Source: an uncultured Acetobacteraceae bacterium
GTDB lineage: Bacteria; Pseudomonadota; Alphaproteobacteria; Acetobacterales; Acetobacteraceae
Length of the DNA: 64,000 nucleotides
Assembly: GCA_937873205.1 (NCBI GenBank)
Contig: CALMVO010000089.1
Location: forward strand, 39,467 to 103,466
Direction: 5' to 3'
The position numbers were made by a program, and so were the translations under genes. Every line of letters starts with the position of its first letter. Positions within the stretch are counted from its first letter, which is position 1. Positions 8,075 through 16,738 of this stretch are shown here, piece by piece. The notes beneath the pieces were generated by a model. That model was not told where the DNA came from and searched no databases. It saw only the letters and a program-made list of their open reading frames with translations.

Positions 8075-10165
8075 TCATCCTCCAGGCGGGCGCGGTGTTT
8101 CGTCATCGAGCAGATTCCAGTGCCGGAGGATGAGCGAGATCTTCTGCAGCAAGGCCTCGGCATTGCCAACGTCCTGCGCCAGCCGCTGCTGCTGGTTCAA
8201 GGTGACCGGCGGCGGCTCGCCCGAGACTAGGCAGGCGCTGATCGAGATCCGCAATATGCCAACCTCTCGACCGGCCAGCGACAATCCGATCGGCGATCCC
8301 ATTTGGAAGCGCCTGCGTGCCAGGGCGAGATCGGGAGGCGCCGCCACCGTCGGCAGGTGAGCGCCGAGATCGGCAGCGAGCCAGATGCAGACGCGTGCCA
8401 CAGCGTCCGGCGACAGCCAGCCGGGTCCCGTCGGATCTTGCAGGGCAAAGCCGAGGATGGTCCCGATCTCGTCCCAGCCGGCCCCGTGCCATGTCATCCC
8501 GTTCCAGCCCACGTCATCCGACGCCATGGCGATCCTGGGGACGACACGGCGTGGCGCGGGCGAGTCGACTAGGGTGAGGTCGGCATTGCCGAGGATGGCC
8601 GAGCGGACGCTCGAGACGAAGCGGTCGATGACCTGCCGCTGCTCCTCGGCTGGCATGGCGTTGAACGCGCGTAACTCGGCGAGCGCCGCGGCCCATCGGA
8701 GCGCCAGCCCGACGTCGCTGCCGGGTGGCAGGCCCTGCACCGCAGCCAGGCCCGGCGGCCATTCGGCGCGACCCGAATAATCGCGCAATCCGCTCGGAAC
8801 CGCACGACCGAACCTGTCGCGCAGGGTCTCCGGGACGAGCACCGCGCCCGAGGATGAAGGGCCGGCCAGGAACCTGGAGCCGGTGAGGATCACGATCCAG
8901 TTGAGCGACAGGTATTCGAGGATGCGATCGGGCGACAACCGCGCCTGCGAGGCGTCCACGACGACGTCCACTTGGTCGGGATGGCGCTCCTGAAGCCTGT
9001 TCAGGGTGGGGATGTCGGGGGCGAGCAGGCCGGTCTCCGAGGTATCGACCCGGTGCAGGACCACCCGCCGTCCGGCCGCCACCGCGGCGTCCGCAACGCG
9101 CTCGCACTCGGACGCGATGTCGTCCGACGCGCGCACCACACCGTCGACGGTGCGCAACGCGATGCTCTGCACCTGCGTGTCGTCACGGAAGCCGTCGATG
9201 AGGGTGGACATCCCCACCGCCGCACCCCGCGCGGTGTCCTCGGCGACGTGTCGGCCCGCGGCGGCAACCGGCACGAGGCTCCCAGTCCCTCCGTCGGCCA
9301 TCAGCACCATCGTCAGCGGCCGGGGCGTCGGATGATTCTGGGCTGCGGCAAGGACGAACAGCTCGCACTCGACCTCCGAGGGTGCCAGCGCGACGAAAGT
9401 TCCAGGCGGCAGCCCGTAGGCCGTCCTGATCACACCGCGAATGGTCGCGAACGCGTTGCCGACGGCCCGGGCATCGGTGGGGATGTTGGCGAGGATGGCG
9501 CGCCGCATCGCCTCCGCGCCGCGATGGCCGCGTTCCGAGGTGACGGACACCGTCGCCGATGCCGACGTGACGGCGCGGCGGCGCGGGCGATGGCCGTCAT
9601 CGTCTCGGTTCACGCCGCTTCGGCTGACGGGCAGGCGGCGGTCGCCATCGCCCTGCATGAGCCAACTGGTCGGACCCAGTAGGGGCCAGGCGCGGGCGAG
9701 CAGCCTGCCGACGTCGAACGGAAGCTCGTCGGGCGCCCCGGGCTGGTGCCGGGCCAGCAGCGACCAGAGCGCCGCCGCCGCCTGGAGGCCGATCGGCGCG
9801 TCCGACGTCAACGCGGCATCGTCCGGCATGCCGTCCATCCCGCCAGTCACCAAGTTTCGGGCGTCCGGCCGTTCGAGCCTCGCGAACAGGGCGGCGGTTC
9901 GTGCGGCGGAGAGACCGGCGAGCGCAGGCCTATCGGGCCAAAGGCTGCGCAGCATCAGCAGCTCGATCGCATGGCGGAGCACGACCGCCTGAGACTGCGT
10001 CGTCGAGGCGCTGACGGGACTGAGCAGGATCTCGCCGTCGCCGGTCAGCGCGAACGAGCACGGCAGGTCGGCCAGGACGCGAACGCTCACCCCGACCGAC
10101 AGATCGCGGAAGTCGGCACGGGACAGCGTCCGCAAGACCTGATCCGGGAACTCGATCACAGTCAT
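8075..10165 (-). CDS. Large protein with a class V aminotransferase-like (PLP fold) region, Lys replaced by Arg
   Basis: The chosen start is ATG at 10165, preceded by GAGGAGG with ideal spacing, giving 696 residues; the frame stays open upstream but without a better start. A segment at about residues 400-440 reads VVVDASQARL...ILTGSRFLAGPSSSGAVLVP. This resembles the cofactor region of fold-type I PLP enzymes: an Asp contacting the pyridine nitrogen (D404), then a T/S-G-S-K-F-x-x-G-P loop. Where the Schiff-base lysine would be expected, residue 431 is Arg (codon AGG). The first ~230 residues match nothing I know. The gene lies between the Rieske oxygenase and the transporter. It could be a pseudoenzyme, a non-PLP relative or a divergent enzyme; its function is unknown. 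Confidence 0.7.
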   Translation of the reverse strand: MTVIEFPDQVLRTLSRADFRDLSVGVSVRVLADLPCSFALTGDGEILLSPVSASTTQSQAVVLRHAIELLMLRSLWPDRPALAGLSAARTAALFARLERPDARNLVTGGMDGMPDDAALTSDAPIGLQAAAALWSLLARHQPGAPDELPFDVGRLLARAWPLLGPTSWLMQGDGDRRLPVSRSGVNRDDDGHRPRRRAVTSASATVSVTSERGHRGAEAMRRAILANIPTDARAVGNAFATIRGVIRTAYGLPPGTFVALAPSEVECELFVLAAAQNHPTPRPLTMVLMADGGTGSLVPVAAAGRHVAEDTARGAAVGMSTLIDGFRDDTQVQSIALRTVDGVVRASDDIASECERVADAAVAAGRRVVLHRVDTSETGLLAPDIPTLNRLQERHPDQVDVVVDASQARLSPDRILEYLSLNWIVILTGSRFLAGPSSSGAVLVPETLRDRFGRAVPSGLRDYSGRAEWPPGLAAVQGLPPGSDVGLALRWAAALAELRAFNAMPAEEQRQVIDRFVSSVRSAILGNADLTLVDSPAPRRVVPRIAMASDDVGWNGMTWHGAGWDEIGTILGFALQDPTGPGWLSPDAVARVCIWLAADLGAHLPTVAAPPDLALARRRFQMGSPIGLSLAGREVGILRISISACLVSGEPPPVTLNQQQRLAQDVGNAEALLQKISLILRHWNLLDDETPRPPGG

Positions 10166-10316
10166 TACGCCTCCTCTAGCCTGGTCGGCGTCGGCCGTCG
10201 GACGGACGCCAATTCCTGGCTCCACCACGACAGGGGGCTTGGTGTCTCGCACCCGACCGCCCCAGGCCGTCTCCCGATCCGGTTCCGAAGGGCTGCACGG
10301 ACGTTCCCGATCGCCT

Positions 10317-11459
10317 CTATTCGGCCGCGACAGCGGCCTCCGAGGTCACGAGCTTGCCTTCGCCGCTACGCCGCCACTCCTTCAGCGGCTGCCCCTCCTG
10401 CAAGGCGTTCATCTCGCGCGCCCAGATCCTGCGCAGCAGTCCGATCGCGCGATCCGAGGCACCGAGATGCTCGCTCTTGCGATCGGCGATGATTCCCTGG
10501 CCGGCCATGCACACCGTGTCCTGGATCACCGGCAGCAAGGGATGGTTCTGGTCGACGTCGTCCAGGCTCATCTCGCCAGCCATGATTCGAGCCGAGAGTT
10601 CGTTCGGGTCAGTCATCTCCTTGAGCTTCTGATGCATGGTTGGGTCGGGCTTCGCCACGCGGTCGATCATCACGCTGAGCGTGCTGGTATCGTCGATCGG
10701 CACGCGCCAGGCCGCATGGATGGTCAGATTGTCGCGATCCTGCTGAATGACGACATCCCGGAGCATGATGTTGGGCATGAAGGCATGCGTGAACAGCTTG
10801 CTGCCATCGGCACGGGCGGCAATGCTGACCAGACCGTATTCGGTCTCCCTGGCGGTGATGCGGGGTATGTCAACAAGGCCGAAGCTTCCGGCGAATTCGC
10901 CGTGCGTGTAGTGGATATGTACCTCGTCGACATCGTTTTCGATGCGCTGGAAGTAGTTGTAGGGGAGGACGACCGCCAGGGTGAGCAACTCGCCCGCACT
11001 CTCATCCTCAAGCTCTGGGAAACGCAGGAACGCGGGAGCCTCGCCCTCGCCGAAAAAGCCGAAGATGACACCGAGGTACTCCTGAACCGGATACACCTTC
11101 AGGCACATGCTACGGGCGTAGCTCTGCGTTTCTGCCGGGAACTCCTCGCCCCGGCCGTCGCCCGAGAACTTCCAGCCGTGATAGCGGCAGCGGATCGAGT
11201 TCCCTTCGACCCAACCATAGGCCAGACTCGTCCCGCGATGCGGGCAGCGATCCTGAACGAGGTTGATCTGACCGTCCTGGCCGCGATACAGCGTGTAGAA
11301 GTTCCCGAGCATCTTGATCCGCTTGGCGGTCCCCGGCTTATGCTCTCTCGACAGGCCGATCGGCTGCCAGAACTGCGCCAGATACCTGCCGGCGATCGCA
11401 CCGTTCTCCACGAGCGAGAAATCATCGAATGAATGTCGGCCCTGCAGTGCTGCAGACAT
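10317..11459 (-). CDS. Rieske [2Fe-2S] non-heme iron oxygenase, large subunit
   Basis: This 380-residue protein has an N-terminal Rieske domain with C72-P-H74 and C91-R-Y-H94 (C-x-H-x16-C-x2-H) binding the [2Fe-2S] cluster. The catalytic domain has D178-x2-H181-x4-H186, fitting the mononuclear-iron ligands, with N175 and D176 nearby for electron transfer. The size and the QDTVCMAGQG segment near residues 318-327 fit the single-subunit phthalate-type and O-demethylase group rather than the alpha/beta ring dioxygenases, and no small beta subunit is present. Electrons would come from the ferredoxin and reductase at 4550-6169. The gene heads the minus-strand island and is divergent from the porin gene. 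The substrate is unknown. Confidence 0.93.
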   Translation of the reverse strand: MSAALQGRHSFDDFSLVENGAIAGRYLAQFWQPIGLSREHKPGTAKRIKMLGNFYTLYRGQDGQINLVQDRCPHRGTSLAYGWVEGNSIRCRYHGWKFSGDGRGEEFPAETQSYARSMCLKVYPVQEYLGVIFGFFGEGEAPAFLRFPELEDESAGELLTLAVVLPYNYFQRIENDVDEVHIHYTHGEFAGSFGLVDIPRITARETEYGLVSIAARADGSKLFTHAFMPNIMLRDVVIQQDRDNLTIHAAWRVPIDDTSTLSVMIDRVAKPDPTMHQKLKEMTDPNELSARIMAGEMSLDDVDQNHPLLPVIQDTVCMAGQGIIADRKSEHLGASDRAIGLLRRIWAREMNALQEGQPLKEWRRSGEGKLVTSEAAVAAE

Positions 11460-12190
11460 CTCTACGTCCTCCGGAACGTGTCGTTACGCCCTGTCGGCGC
11501 TGATGTTGAAGTTGATTACGGAACTTGACCATCCTGTCGCACCATTCGGGGCAGGAAGCGGCCACCTGTAGGAAGTTGTTCTCCACATAACCCTACGACA
11601 CGCGCGCGACAGCAAGCTGATCATCTTAGACCGGTGCGGCAACGCCTGTTTGATGAGGATACATCCTTTGGATGATCCCAAATCAGTGTTAGGTGGCGCT
11701 CGCGCATCTTGAGTAGCTAGTTCCTTATCAAGTCCCTGTCGATTTGACTGCAGGACGATTGACCGATCATCGACATCCGGCAGCCTATCCAATCCCTAAG
11801 ATCAACCTAGGACCGGCCACATCTGCTGGCAAATTAGAACTTCTTATCGATCATAAGTCTTTCTAATGAGGATGGAATTGCCATCTAGTTCGTTGACAAG
11901 AATGATTGAGCGACGCTCTTCTACAAGTCGACGTGAGCGAATTCTCATCGGTCATCACGTGACATCGCTTCGACGGACAGGAGGCCACACAGCAAGATCG
12001 ATCCGGCCGCAAGTTCCCCCGTTGCTCACCCAGCCCCCCCTGGCGGCCCCATGGGATGTAAGCGCTGCAACGGAGGACAACGCACGATCTCGACCAGGAG
12101 GGCTCGTTGCCGGACGAATTCGAACATACCACGAGCAGATGTGCATGAAAGCGAGGTGGCGCGAGACCATCCGCTTCGGGAGAGAACGAG
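11460..12190. other. Divergent regulatory region between Rieske oxygenase and porin genes
   Basis: About 730 bases, distinctly less GC-rich than the surroundings, separate two divergent genes. I see no convincing coding frame. The region must hold the promoters of the catabolic island (leftward) and the porin (rightward), and contains a TTAT-N5-ATAA palindrome at 11843-11857. A TTGACA at about 11893 could be a -35 element, but no good -10 partner was recognised. Confidence 0.6.
11843..11857. promoter_or_regulatory. Candidate LysR-type operator (T-N11-A palindrome)
   Basis: The sequence CTTATCGATCATAAG has perfect 5-bp arms around a 5-base centre and satisfies the T-N11-A core of LysR-type binding sites. 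It lies in the divergent region between the Rieske gene and the porin, in a locus with its own LysR gene. Binding is inferred only. Confidence 0.4.
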
Positions 12191-13765
12191 ATGCGTCCCT
12201 ATATTCAAAGCGTGTTGGCTGCCGTCATAATCGACGCAGCCTTGGCCATGGCCGCGCAGGCCGCCGACCCATCGTCCGCAACCGACCCGTTCATGTCGGC
12301 GCTCAACGCGGACGCTACCCTACCATCCGATGGTTCCATGGCCAGTATCGACATCGCCAGCGGCGGATCCCCACTGGCTACGCAGCCAGGTTCCAGCTTG
12401 AGTAGCGTGAGCAACGGGAGCGCATCAGGCGTTTCCACTAATCCCAGCAACAACACGACGGGAGCCTACACCCTCCCCGGGATCCCGTTGCCCAACTCTC
12501 CGCCTCCGCGGATCGGCCTGTTTACGGGCCTTGGCAAGACGCTCCTCGATAGTGGTATCGACTTTCACGGTGTCGCATTTGATCACTTCCTGACAAACCC
12601 GACAGCCGGAGTCGTTCCCGGTCAAATTGACAACCTTGCCGTTCTTGGCCTGGAGGCCGATCTTGATCTCAACAAGCTTGTCAGCATCCGGGGCGGCAAC
12701 GTGCATGTCCAGTTCACGCTGTTCGGCCTCAAGGACGACATCCCCCAGTTCATCACCGAATCCGGCGGCTTCCTGACCGGAACCCAGAGCACGCCGGCCG
12801 AGCCGAGCAACGCCCTGTCCGTCCTGACCTACGAGCAGAAATTAATCGACGACCGGCTGTCGATCGAGATCGGCAGGACGAACGTGTATCATTACTTCTT
12901 TCTTCCGAACTCCCTCGACCCTTTCACGTATTTCTCGAGCACGGTCAACGTCGATGGGGACTTCTCGACCAATCCTTGGCCGAACTGGGCGGGTCGCGCG
13001 ACATATCACTGGACGCCGGAATGGTATGCGCAGGTTGGAGCGTTTGAAGACAACTTCATCCGTTCGACCAGTAATCCCGACAATTTCGGCATTACGGACA
13101 ATACTGGATTCCAGACCTTAGGCGAAGTCGGCTACCGCAGTGAATTCAACAATGCGGCCTATCCGGCCAATCTCGAGCTGGGCGCACTATGGGATGACCG
13201 GACCAGTCCAACCAATCTGAAGGGAACGGCCGCGTTTTACAACGGACGTAACTCGCCAGTGCAGTACGGCAGCGCGGGCGTACTATATTTTCAAGGACTG
13301 AAAACCTTGTGGCGTGGCGCAAGCCGGCACCTGGGACCGCCAGCCAACGTCGCCGTCTATGGTTCCGTCGACGTCGCTGTAGACAAGCCGCAACCGGTCG
13401 ACATGGACGCCCTGGCTGGTATCACCTTCACGGGCTTCATCCCACGACGCCCATTCGACGCACTGGAGTTCCAGGCACACTATCAACGCCTGAGCCAGGT
13501 CGAAGCAAACTACGAGACACTTCTCCACAACATCTTCGCAGGCCGTGGTCCCTCTCAATCTCGCGATGGCTATACCTTCGAGGTTAATGGAAACATCCAG
13601 TTGACACCTTGGTTCGCGTTGCGGCCCATCGTCGAGCAGTTCACCAACCCGGACAACCTCTTTGATCCCGCCCAGAAGAGGCGGTCGTCCGATGGTTTTA
13701 TGACCGCCATCTTCGCGACCATCTCGCTCGGAAAGCTTCTCGGTACAAGTGACAAGCCGTTCTAA
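12191..13765 (+). CDS. OprB-family carbohydrate-selective porin
   Basis: The 524-residue precursor has a signal peptide of about 24 residues ending AMAAQA-AD. A Ser/Asn/Thr-rich linker follows to about residue 95, then a beta-barrel domain with the OprB pattern (GIDFHGVAFDHFLTNPTAG near the start, alternating aromatic strands, strand-like C-terminal end). OprB porins let sugars and polyols pass the outer membrane and are common in acetic-acid-bacterium relatives. Divergence from the Rieske oxygenase gene, with a shared upstream region, suggests it supplies outer-membrane entry for the island's substrate. This link is inferred from position. Confidence 0.88.
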   Translation: MRPYIQSVLAAVIIDAALAMAAQAADPSSATDPFMSALNADATLPSDGSMASIDIASGGSPLATQPGSSLSSVSNGSASGVSTNPSNNTTGAYTLPGIPLPNSPPPRIGLFTGLGKTLLDSGIDFHGVAFDHFLTNPTAGVVPGQIDNLAVLGLEADLDLNKLVSIRGGNVHVQFTLFGLKDDIPQFITESGGFLTGTQSTPAEPSNALSVLTYEQKLIDDRLSIEIGRTNVYHYFFLPNSLDPFTYFSSTVNVDGDFSTNPWPNWAGRATYHWTPEWYAQVGAFEDNFIRSTSNPDNFGITDNTGFQTLGEVGYRSEFNNAAYPANLELGALWDDRTSPTNLKGTAAFYNGRNSPVQYGSAGVLYFQGLKTLWRGASRHLGPPANVAVYGSVDVAVDKPQPVDMDALAGITFTGFIPRRPFDALEFQAHYQRLSQVEANYETLLHNIFAGRGPSQSRDGYTFEVNGNIQLTPWFALRPIVEQFTNPDNLFDPAQKRRSSDGFMTAIFATISLGKLLGTSDKPF

Positions 13766-13772
13766 TTCGAAT

Positions 13773-13804
13773 ACCGCAGAGGTGCTGGATCTCGCCTCTG
13801 CGGT
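13773..13804 (+). terminator. Hairpin downstream of the porin gene
   Basis: Perfect 10-bp arms ACCGCAGAGG and CCTCTGCGGT enclose a 12-base loop, starting 8 bases after the porin stop codon. The T tract is weak, so this may be an intrinsic terminator of the high-GC type or an mRNA 3' stabiliser. Confidence 0.65.
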
Positions 13805-13995
13805 CTCGGCGGGCGACGGGCCTGTGGTGGCGGTCGAGCTAGTCGTGTGGACAGACGGTGCCATATCCACTAGGGGCCGATAGATCGCCACTCCGTCGGT
13901 CGTTACCGGATCTCCACGATTACGACCGGGCCGGCTTCCGACGCCGGGCGCGGAGCCTCTCGTCTAGTGGCCGCCAATAAGCCGGAGATGCGATA

Positions 13996-14637
13996 CTAGG
14001 TGATGAAGCGATGCAGCGTCGACTGCATGACGGTCCGGCTCGCCTCCGCGGGGATCGGTGCCAGAAAATTCCCCTGTGGATCCAGGAGATAAATCACGGC
14101 ACTGTGGTCGAGATCATCCCGTCCGCCGGCCAGATCGGGCTCCACGACGACATGGAAGAGCCGTTCGACGGCCTCGAGTTGCTGGGGGGTTCCGGTCAGA
14201 CCGACGAGGTGCGTCGAGAAGCCCATGATGTAGTGTCGCAGCCGGTCCGGCGTGTCGCGTGCGGGATCGATCGTGATGAAGACGGGCTGGACACGCTTGG
14301 CGTTAGGATCGAATCGGCCCAGGGCTTCAGACATCTCCGTCAGGGTCCGTGGGCACACGTCGGCGCAGTTGGTGTAGCCGAAGAACAGCAGCACGTAGCG
14401 GCCACGGAAGCTGGTGTCGCTGCGGGGCCGCCCCTCGCTATCGGCAAGCGTAAAGGGTCCGCCGATGGCGGCCGCGGGCCCGGGTCCAAGCACCTGGCGG
14501 TAGAGGCCGGCACATGCCAGCAACCCGAGCACCCCGGCGGTTGCGATGGCGAAGCCCTTGCGCTCAGGACGCACGGTCGCCTCCGGCCGCCGCCTGCCGT
14601 GACGTCGCGTCGGACGCCTGCCCTCGTTCCTGCCCAT
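13996..14637 (-). CDS. SCO1/SenC family copper chaperone
   Basis: This 213-residue protein has an Arg-rich cytoplasmic start, one membrane anchor (about residues 28-48) and a periplasmic thioredoxin-fold domain. The copper ligands are C91 and C95 (TNCADVC) and H178 (LDHSAVIYLLD), the full Sco set. Sco proteins load the CuA centre of cytochrome oxidase or handle periplasmic copper and thiols. The ATG at 14637 was chosen over an upstream TTG. The gene is divergent from the DUF2946-CopC-CopD genes, supporting a copper role. Confidence 0.92.
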   Translation of the reverse strand: MGRNEGRRPTRRHGRRRPEATVRPERKGFAIATAGVLGLLACAGLYRQVLGPGPAAAIGGPFTLADSEGRPRSDTSFRGRYVLLFFGYTNCADVCPRTLTEMSEALGRFDPNAKRVQPVFITIDPARDTPDRLRHYIMGFSTHLVGLTGTPQQLEAVERLFHVVVEPDLAGGRDDLDHSAVIYLLDPQGNFLAPIPAEASRTVMQSTLHRFIT

Positions 14638-14778
14638 CTGCCCGATCCCTTGGAACGCCGTTGAGCCGGTTTCCAATCTAGTTGCACCTGGCGAGCCGGG
14701 CTACCCCGTGCGGGACTGTCGATGCCGCAAGATCAATCCGACTTCAGACCGGGCTAGATCAGCTTCAAGAAATGGATT

Positions 14779-14823
14779 CTCAAGGCTCTGCCTTGAGCGG
14801 GTCCAGGGCAGAGCCCTGGCCTT
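14779..14823 (-). repeat. Intergenic hairpin repeat, family S copy 2
   Basis: Two adjacent stems, CTCAAGG...CCTTGAG and CCAGGGCAGAGCCCTGG, joined by CGGGT. This is the reverse complement of the copy at 4452 and matches the first half of the copy at 41915-42030. It lies in the divergent gap between sco1 and the DUF2946 gene, so it is not simply a terminator. Confidence 0.7.
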
Positions 14824-14887
14824 CATCTCATCATTCTCAAGACCGCGGCGGGTTGGCAGTTCGGTTCGGCCTGTTATCATCGACCCG

Positions 14888-15289
14888 ATGTCGCGTGGCT
14901 CAGCAAGTGTCTGGCGATCAATGCCGTTCCTGCGGAGCGTTCTGGCCGCGGTGGCGCTCGTCAGCCAGCTCCTGCTCGGGTCCCTGGCCCTGCCCGACGA
15001 TGCGGCGGCCGGAGCGGCGGCGCAGCTGCGTGCGGTCGTTGTCCTCTGCTCGAGCCGCCCGACCGCACCGGCCGCGCCCCTGCATCATCGGCACCACCCG
15101 ATCGATCCGGCCGCCTGTCCGCTCGAGATCGCGCTGGAACTGCCGGCCGTCATCCTGATGCCGACCGTGACGGTGCCGTCACCGGCAGTATCGGCTCGGC
15201 CGACGCCGTTCATCCTGCCGGCGGCACGCGCGCCGCCCGTCTCCGTCGCCTGGGCGCAACATGCCCGGGCACCGCCCAAACTGGCCTGA
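14888..15289 (+). CDS. DUF2946-like small copper-associated protein
   Basis: This 133-residue protein has a hydrophobic N-terminal segment (LRSVLAAVALVSQLLLGSLAL, about residues 14-34). A His-rich stretch (PLHHRHHPID) and the C-terminal ARAPP motif follow, both seen in DUF2946 proteins that neighbour copper genes. ATG at 14888 or 14921 could be the start. It is the first gene of a plus-strand run DUF2946, outer-membrane protein, copC, copD. It is likely a periplasmic or membrane-anchored metal-binding helper; its biochemical role is unknown. Confidence 0.6.
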   Translation: MSRGSASVWRSMPFLRSVLAAVALVSQLLLGSLALPDDAAAGAAAQLRAVVVLCSSRPTAPAAPLHHRHHPIDPAACPLEIALELPAVILMPTVTVPSPAVSARPTPFILPAARAPPVSVAWAQHARAPPKLA

Positions 15290-15357
15290 GATCCACGGAA
15301 CGGCGGCGGCGCGATGCGTCGCCGCCCGTCGGTTCATCTCTCGTCAGGATACCGTTC

Positions 15358-16344
15358 ATGACAAGGCCTTCCACGGCCGCCGCCCTCGGGTGTGCGAGCC
15401 TGCTCGCCGTCGCCGTTCCCGCCCGTGCCCATGTGGTGGCCGGCGCCCGGGTGTTCCCCGTCACCCTCACCTTCGACGATCCCGGAGTCAGTGACGAGGT
15501 CTCGCTTCCCGCTTTTTCCTACCAGCGCGGCGGCGCCGATGGCGGAACCGGGCCCAGCCACGAGTTCGACTTCGGCTTCGAGTACGACAAGACGATCACC
15601 CCGGACACCGCGCTGATCTTCAACGACGGCTATGACGTGATCCAGACCAACGGCTCCAAGACGCAGACCGGGTTCGAGAATACCTTCATCACCGGCAAGT
15701 GGCAGCTCTACACCAACGATCCGCACGAGTTCGTGGTCTCGCTGGGCATCATCCGCGAGCTGGGCGGCTCGGGCACCGATCATATCGGCGCCGACCATTA
15801 TGGCTCCACCGCGCCCACCGCCTATTTCGGCAAGGGCCTCGGCGACGTGCCGATCCCGGCCCTGCGACCCTTCGCGGTCACCGGCGAGCTCGGCTACACG
15901 ATCGCCGACCGGGAGCTGAAGTCGTTCACGCCGCCGGTCATCGGCCCTGGGGGCCCCGGCGGCGGGGAGGCGGCGTCCAGCGGGATCGCCGCCCAGTTCA
16001 ACACGGGCAACAACAATGCATGGGCCGGGGCGGCCTCGCTGCAATATAGCGTCCCCTACCTGCAGACCCAGGTGCACCACTACGATCTGCCGCGCCTGTT
16101 CGACAACCTGATCCCGCTGGTCGAGGTGACCTGGACCTCGCCGGCCTCCTCGCCCAGCACGCAGGGCACCACCTGGACCATCGCCCCCGGCGTGATCTAC
16201 CTCGCACAATGGGGCGAGGTGGGCGTCGAGGCGCTGATCCCGGTCAACAAGGCGGCCGGTACCAATGTCGGCGCCGTGGCGCTGTTCCACATCTTCCTGG
16301 ACGACCTGCTGCCGCAGAGCCTCGGCAAGCCGATCTTCCAATGA
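15358..16344 (+). CDS. Putative outer-membrane beta-barrel protein of the copper cluster
   Basis: The 328-residue precursor has a signal peptide ending VPARA-H at about residue 24. The mature protein begins with His and is rich in alternating aromatic/polar strands (DFGFEYDKTITPDTALIF, ENTFITGKWQLY) and a Gly/Pro-rich loop near residues 195-210. No catalytic motif is visible. It resembles uncharacterised transporter-like barrels found beside copC/copD. Export of copper or a structural role is possible but unproved. Confidence 0.65.
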   Translation: MTRPSTAAALGCASLLAVAVPARAHVVAGARVFPVTLTFDDPGVSDEVSLPAFSYQRGGADGGTGPSHEFDFGFEYDKTITPDTALIFNDGYDVIQTNGSKTQTGFENTFITGKWQLYTNDPHEFVVSLGIIRELGGSGTDHIGADHYGSTAPTAYFGKGLGDVPIPALRPFAVTGELGYTIADRELKSFTPPVIGPGGPGGGEAASSGIAAQFNTGNNNAWAGAASLQYSVPYLQTQVHHYDLPRLFDNLIPLVEVTWTSPASSPSTQGTTWTIAPGVIYLAQWGEVGVEALIPVNKAAGTNVGAVALFHIFLDDLLPQSLGKPIFQ

Positions 16345-16367
16345 CATCCAATGACGAGGACATTCTC

Positions 16368-16736
16368 ATGAACAGCCGTCGCCTCGTGACCGCCTCGCTG
16401 TGCTCCCTTATCGCAACGGGCGCGCCGGTCGTCGCCTCAGCCCACGCGTTCCTGCAGAGCTCGATGCCGGCCGTCGGCAGCACGGTCCGGGTGGCGCCCA
16501 CCGAGGTCAGGATCACCTTCACGGAGGGCATCGAGCCCGCGTTCACCACCATCCAGATCACCGACGCGCAAGGTGGCCGCGTTGATCGGGGCCGGGGGCA
16601 TCTCGAGGGTGACGACACGAATTTCGCGATCGGTCTGACGATGCTTCCGCCCGGCGCCTACCACGTGACCTGGAGAGCGATCGCCACCGACACCCACCGC
16701 ACCCAGGGTGCGTTCACCTTCACGGTCGCCCCCTGA
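16368..16736 (+). CDS. copC: CopC-family periplasmic copper-binding protein
   Basis: The 122-residue precursor is cleaved after VVASA, leaving mature H26 (HAFLQSS). With D108 and H110 (ATDTHRTQG) this forms the Cu(II) site of CopC proteins. The Cu(I) Met-rich segment is weak or absent, as in Cu(II)-only CopC types. The start ATG at 16368 has GAGGA about 8 nt upstream. The gene is 2 nt upstream of copD, so the pair is co-translated. CopC binds copper in the periplasm and hands it to CopD. Confidence 0.92.
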   Translation: MNSRRLVTASLCSLIATGAPVVASAHAFLQSSMPAVGSTVRVAPTEVRITFTEGIEPAFTTIQITDAQGGRVDRGRGHLEGDDTNFAIGLTMLPPGAYHVTWRAIATDTHRTQGAFTFTVAP

Positions 16737-16738
16737 CG

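Noticed and set aside
10166..10252. 5' extension of the PLP-like gene (29 codons)
   Set aside because: A strong GAGGAGG lies just before ATG 10165, while the upstream start has no ribosome binding site.
13860..13975. Possible small RNA or tRNA-like structure after the porin gene
   Set aside because: CCACTAG and CTAGTGG ends can pair, but no tRNA arms or conserved loop could be found.
16209..16367. N-terminal extension of CopC into the preceding gene
   Set aside because: The signal peptide and mature His start require the Met at 16368, which has its own ribosome binding site.
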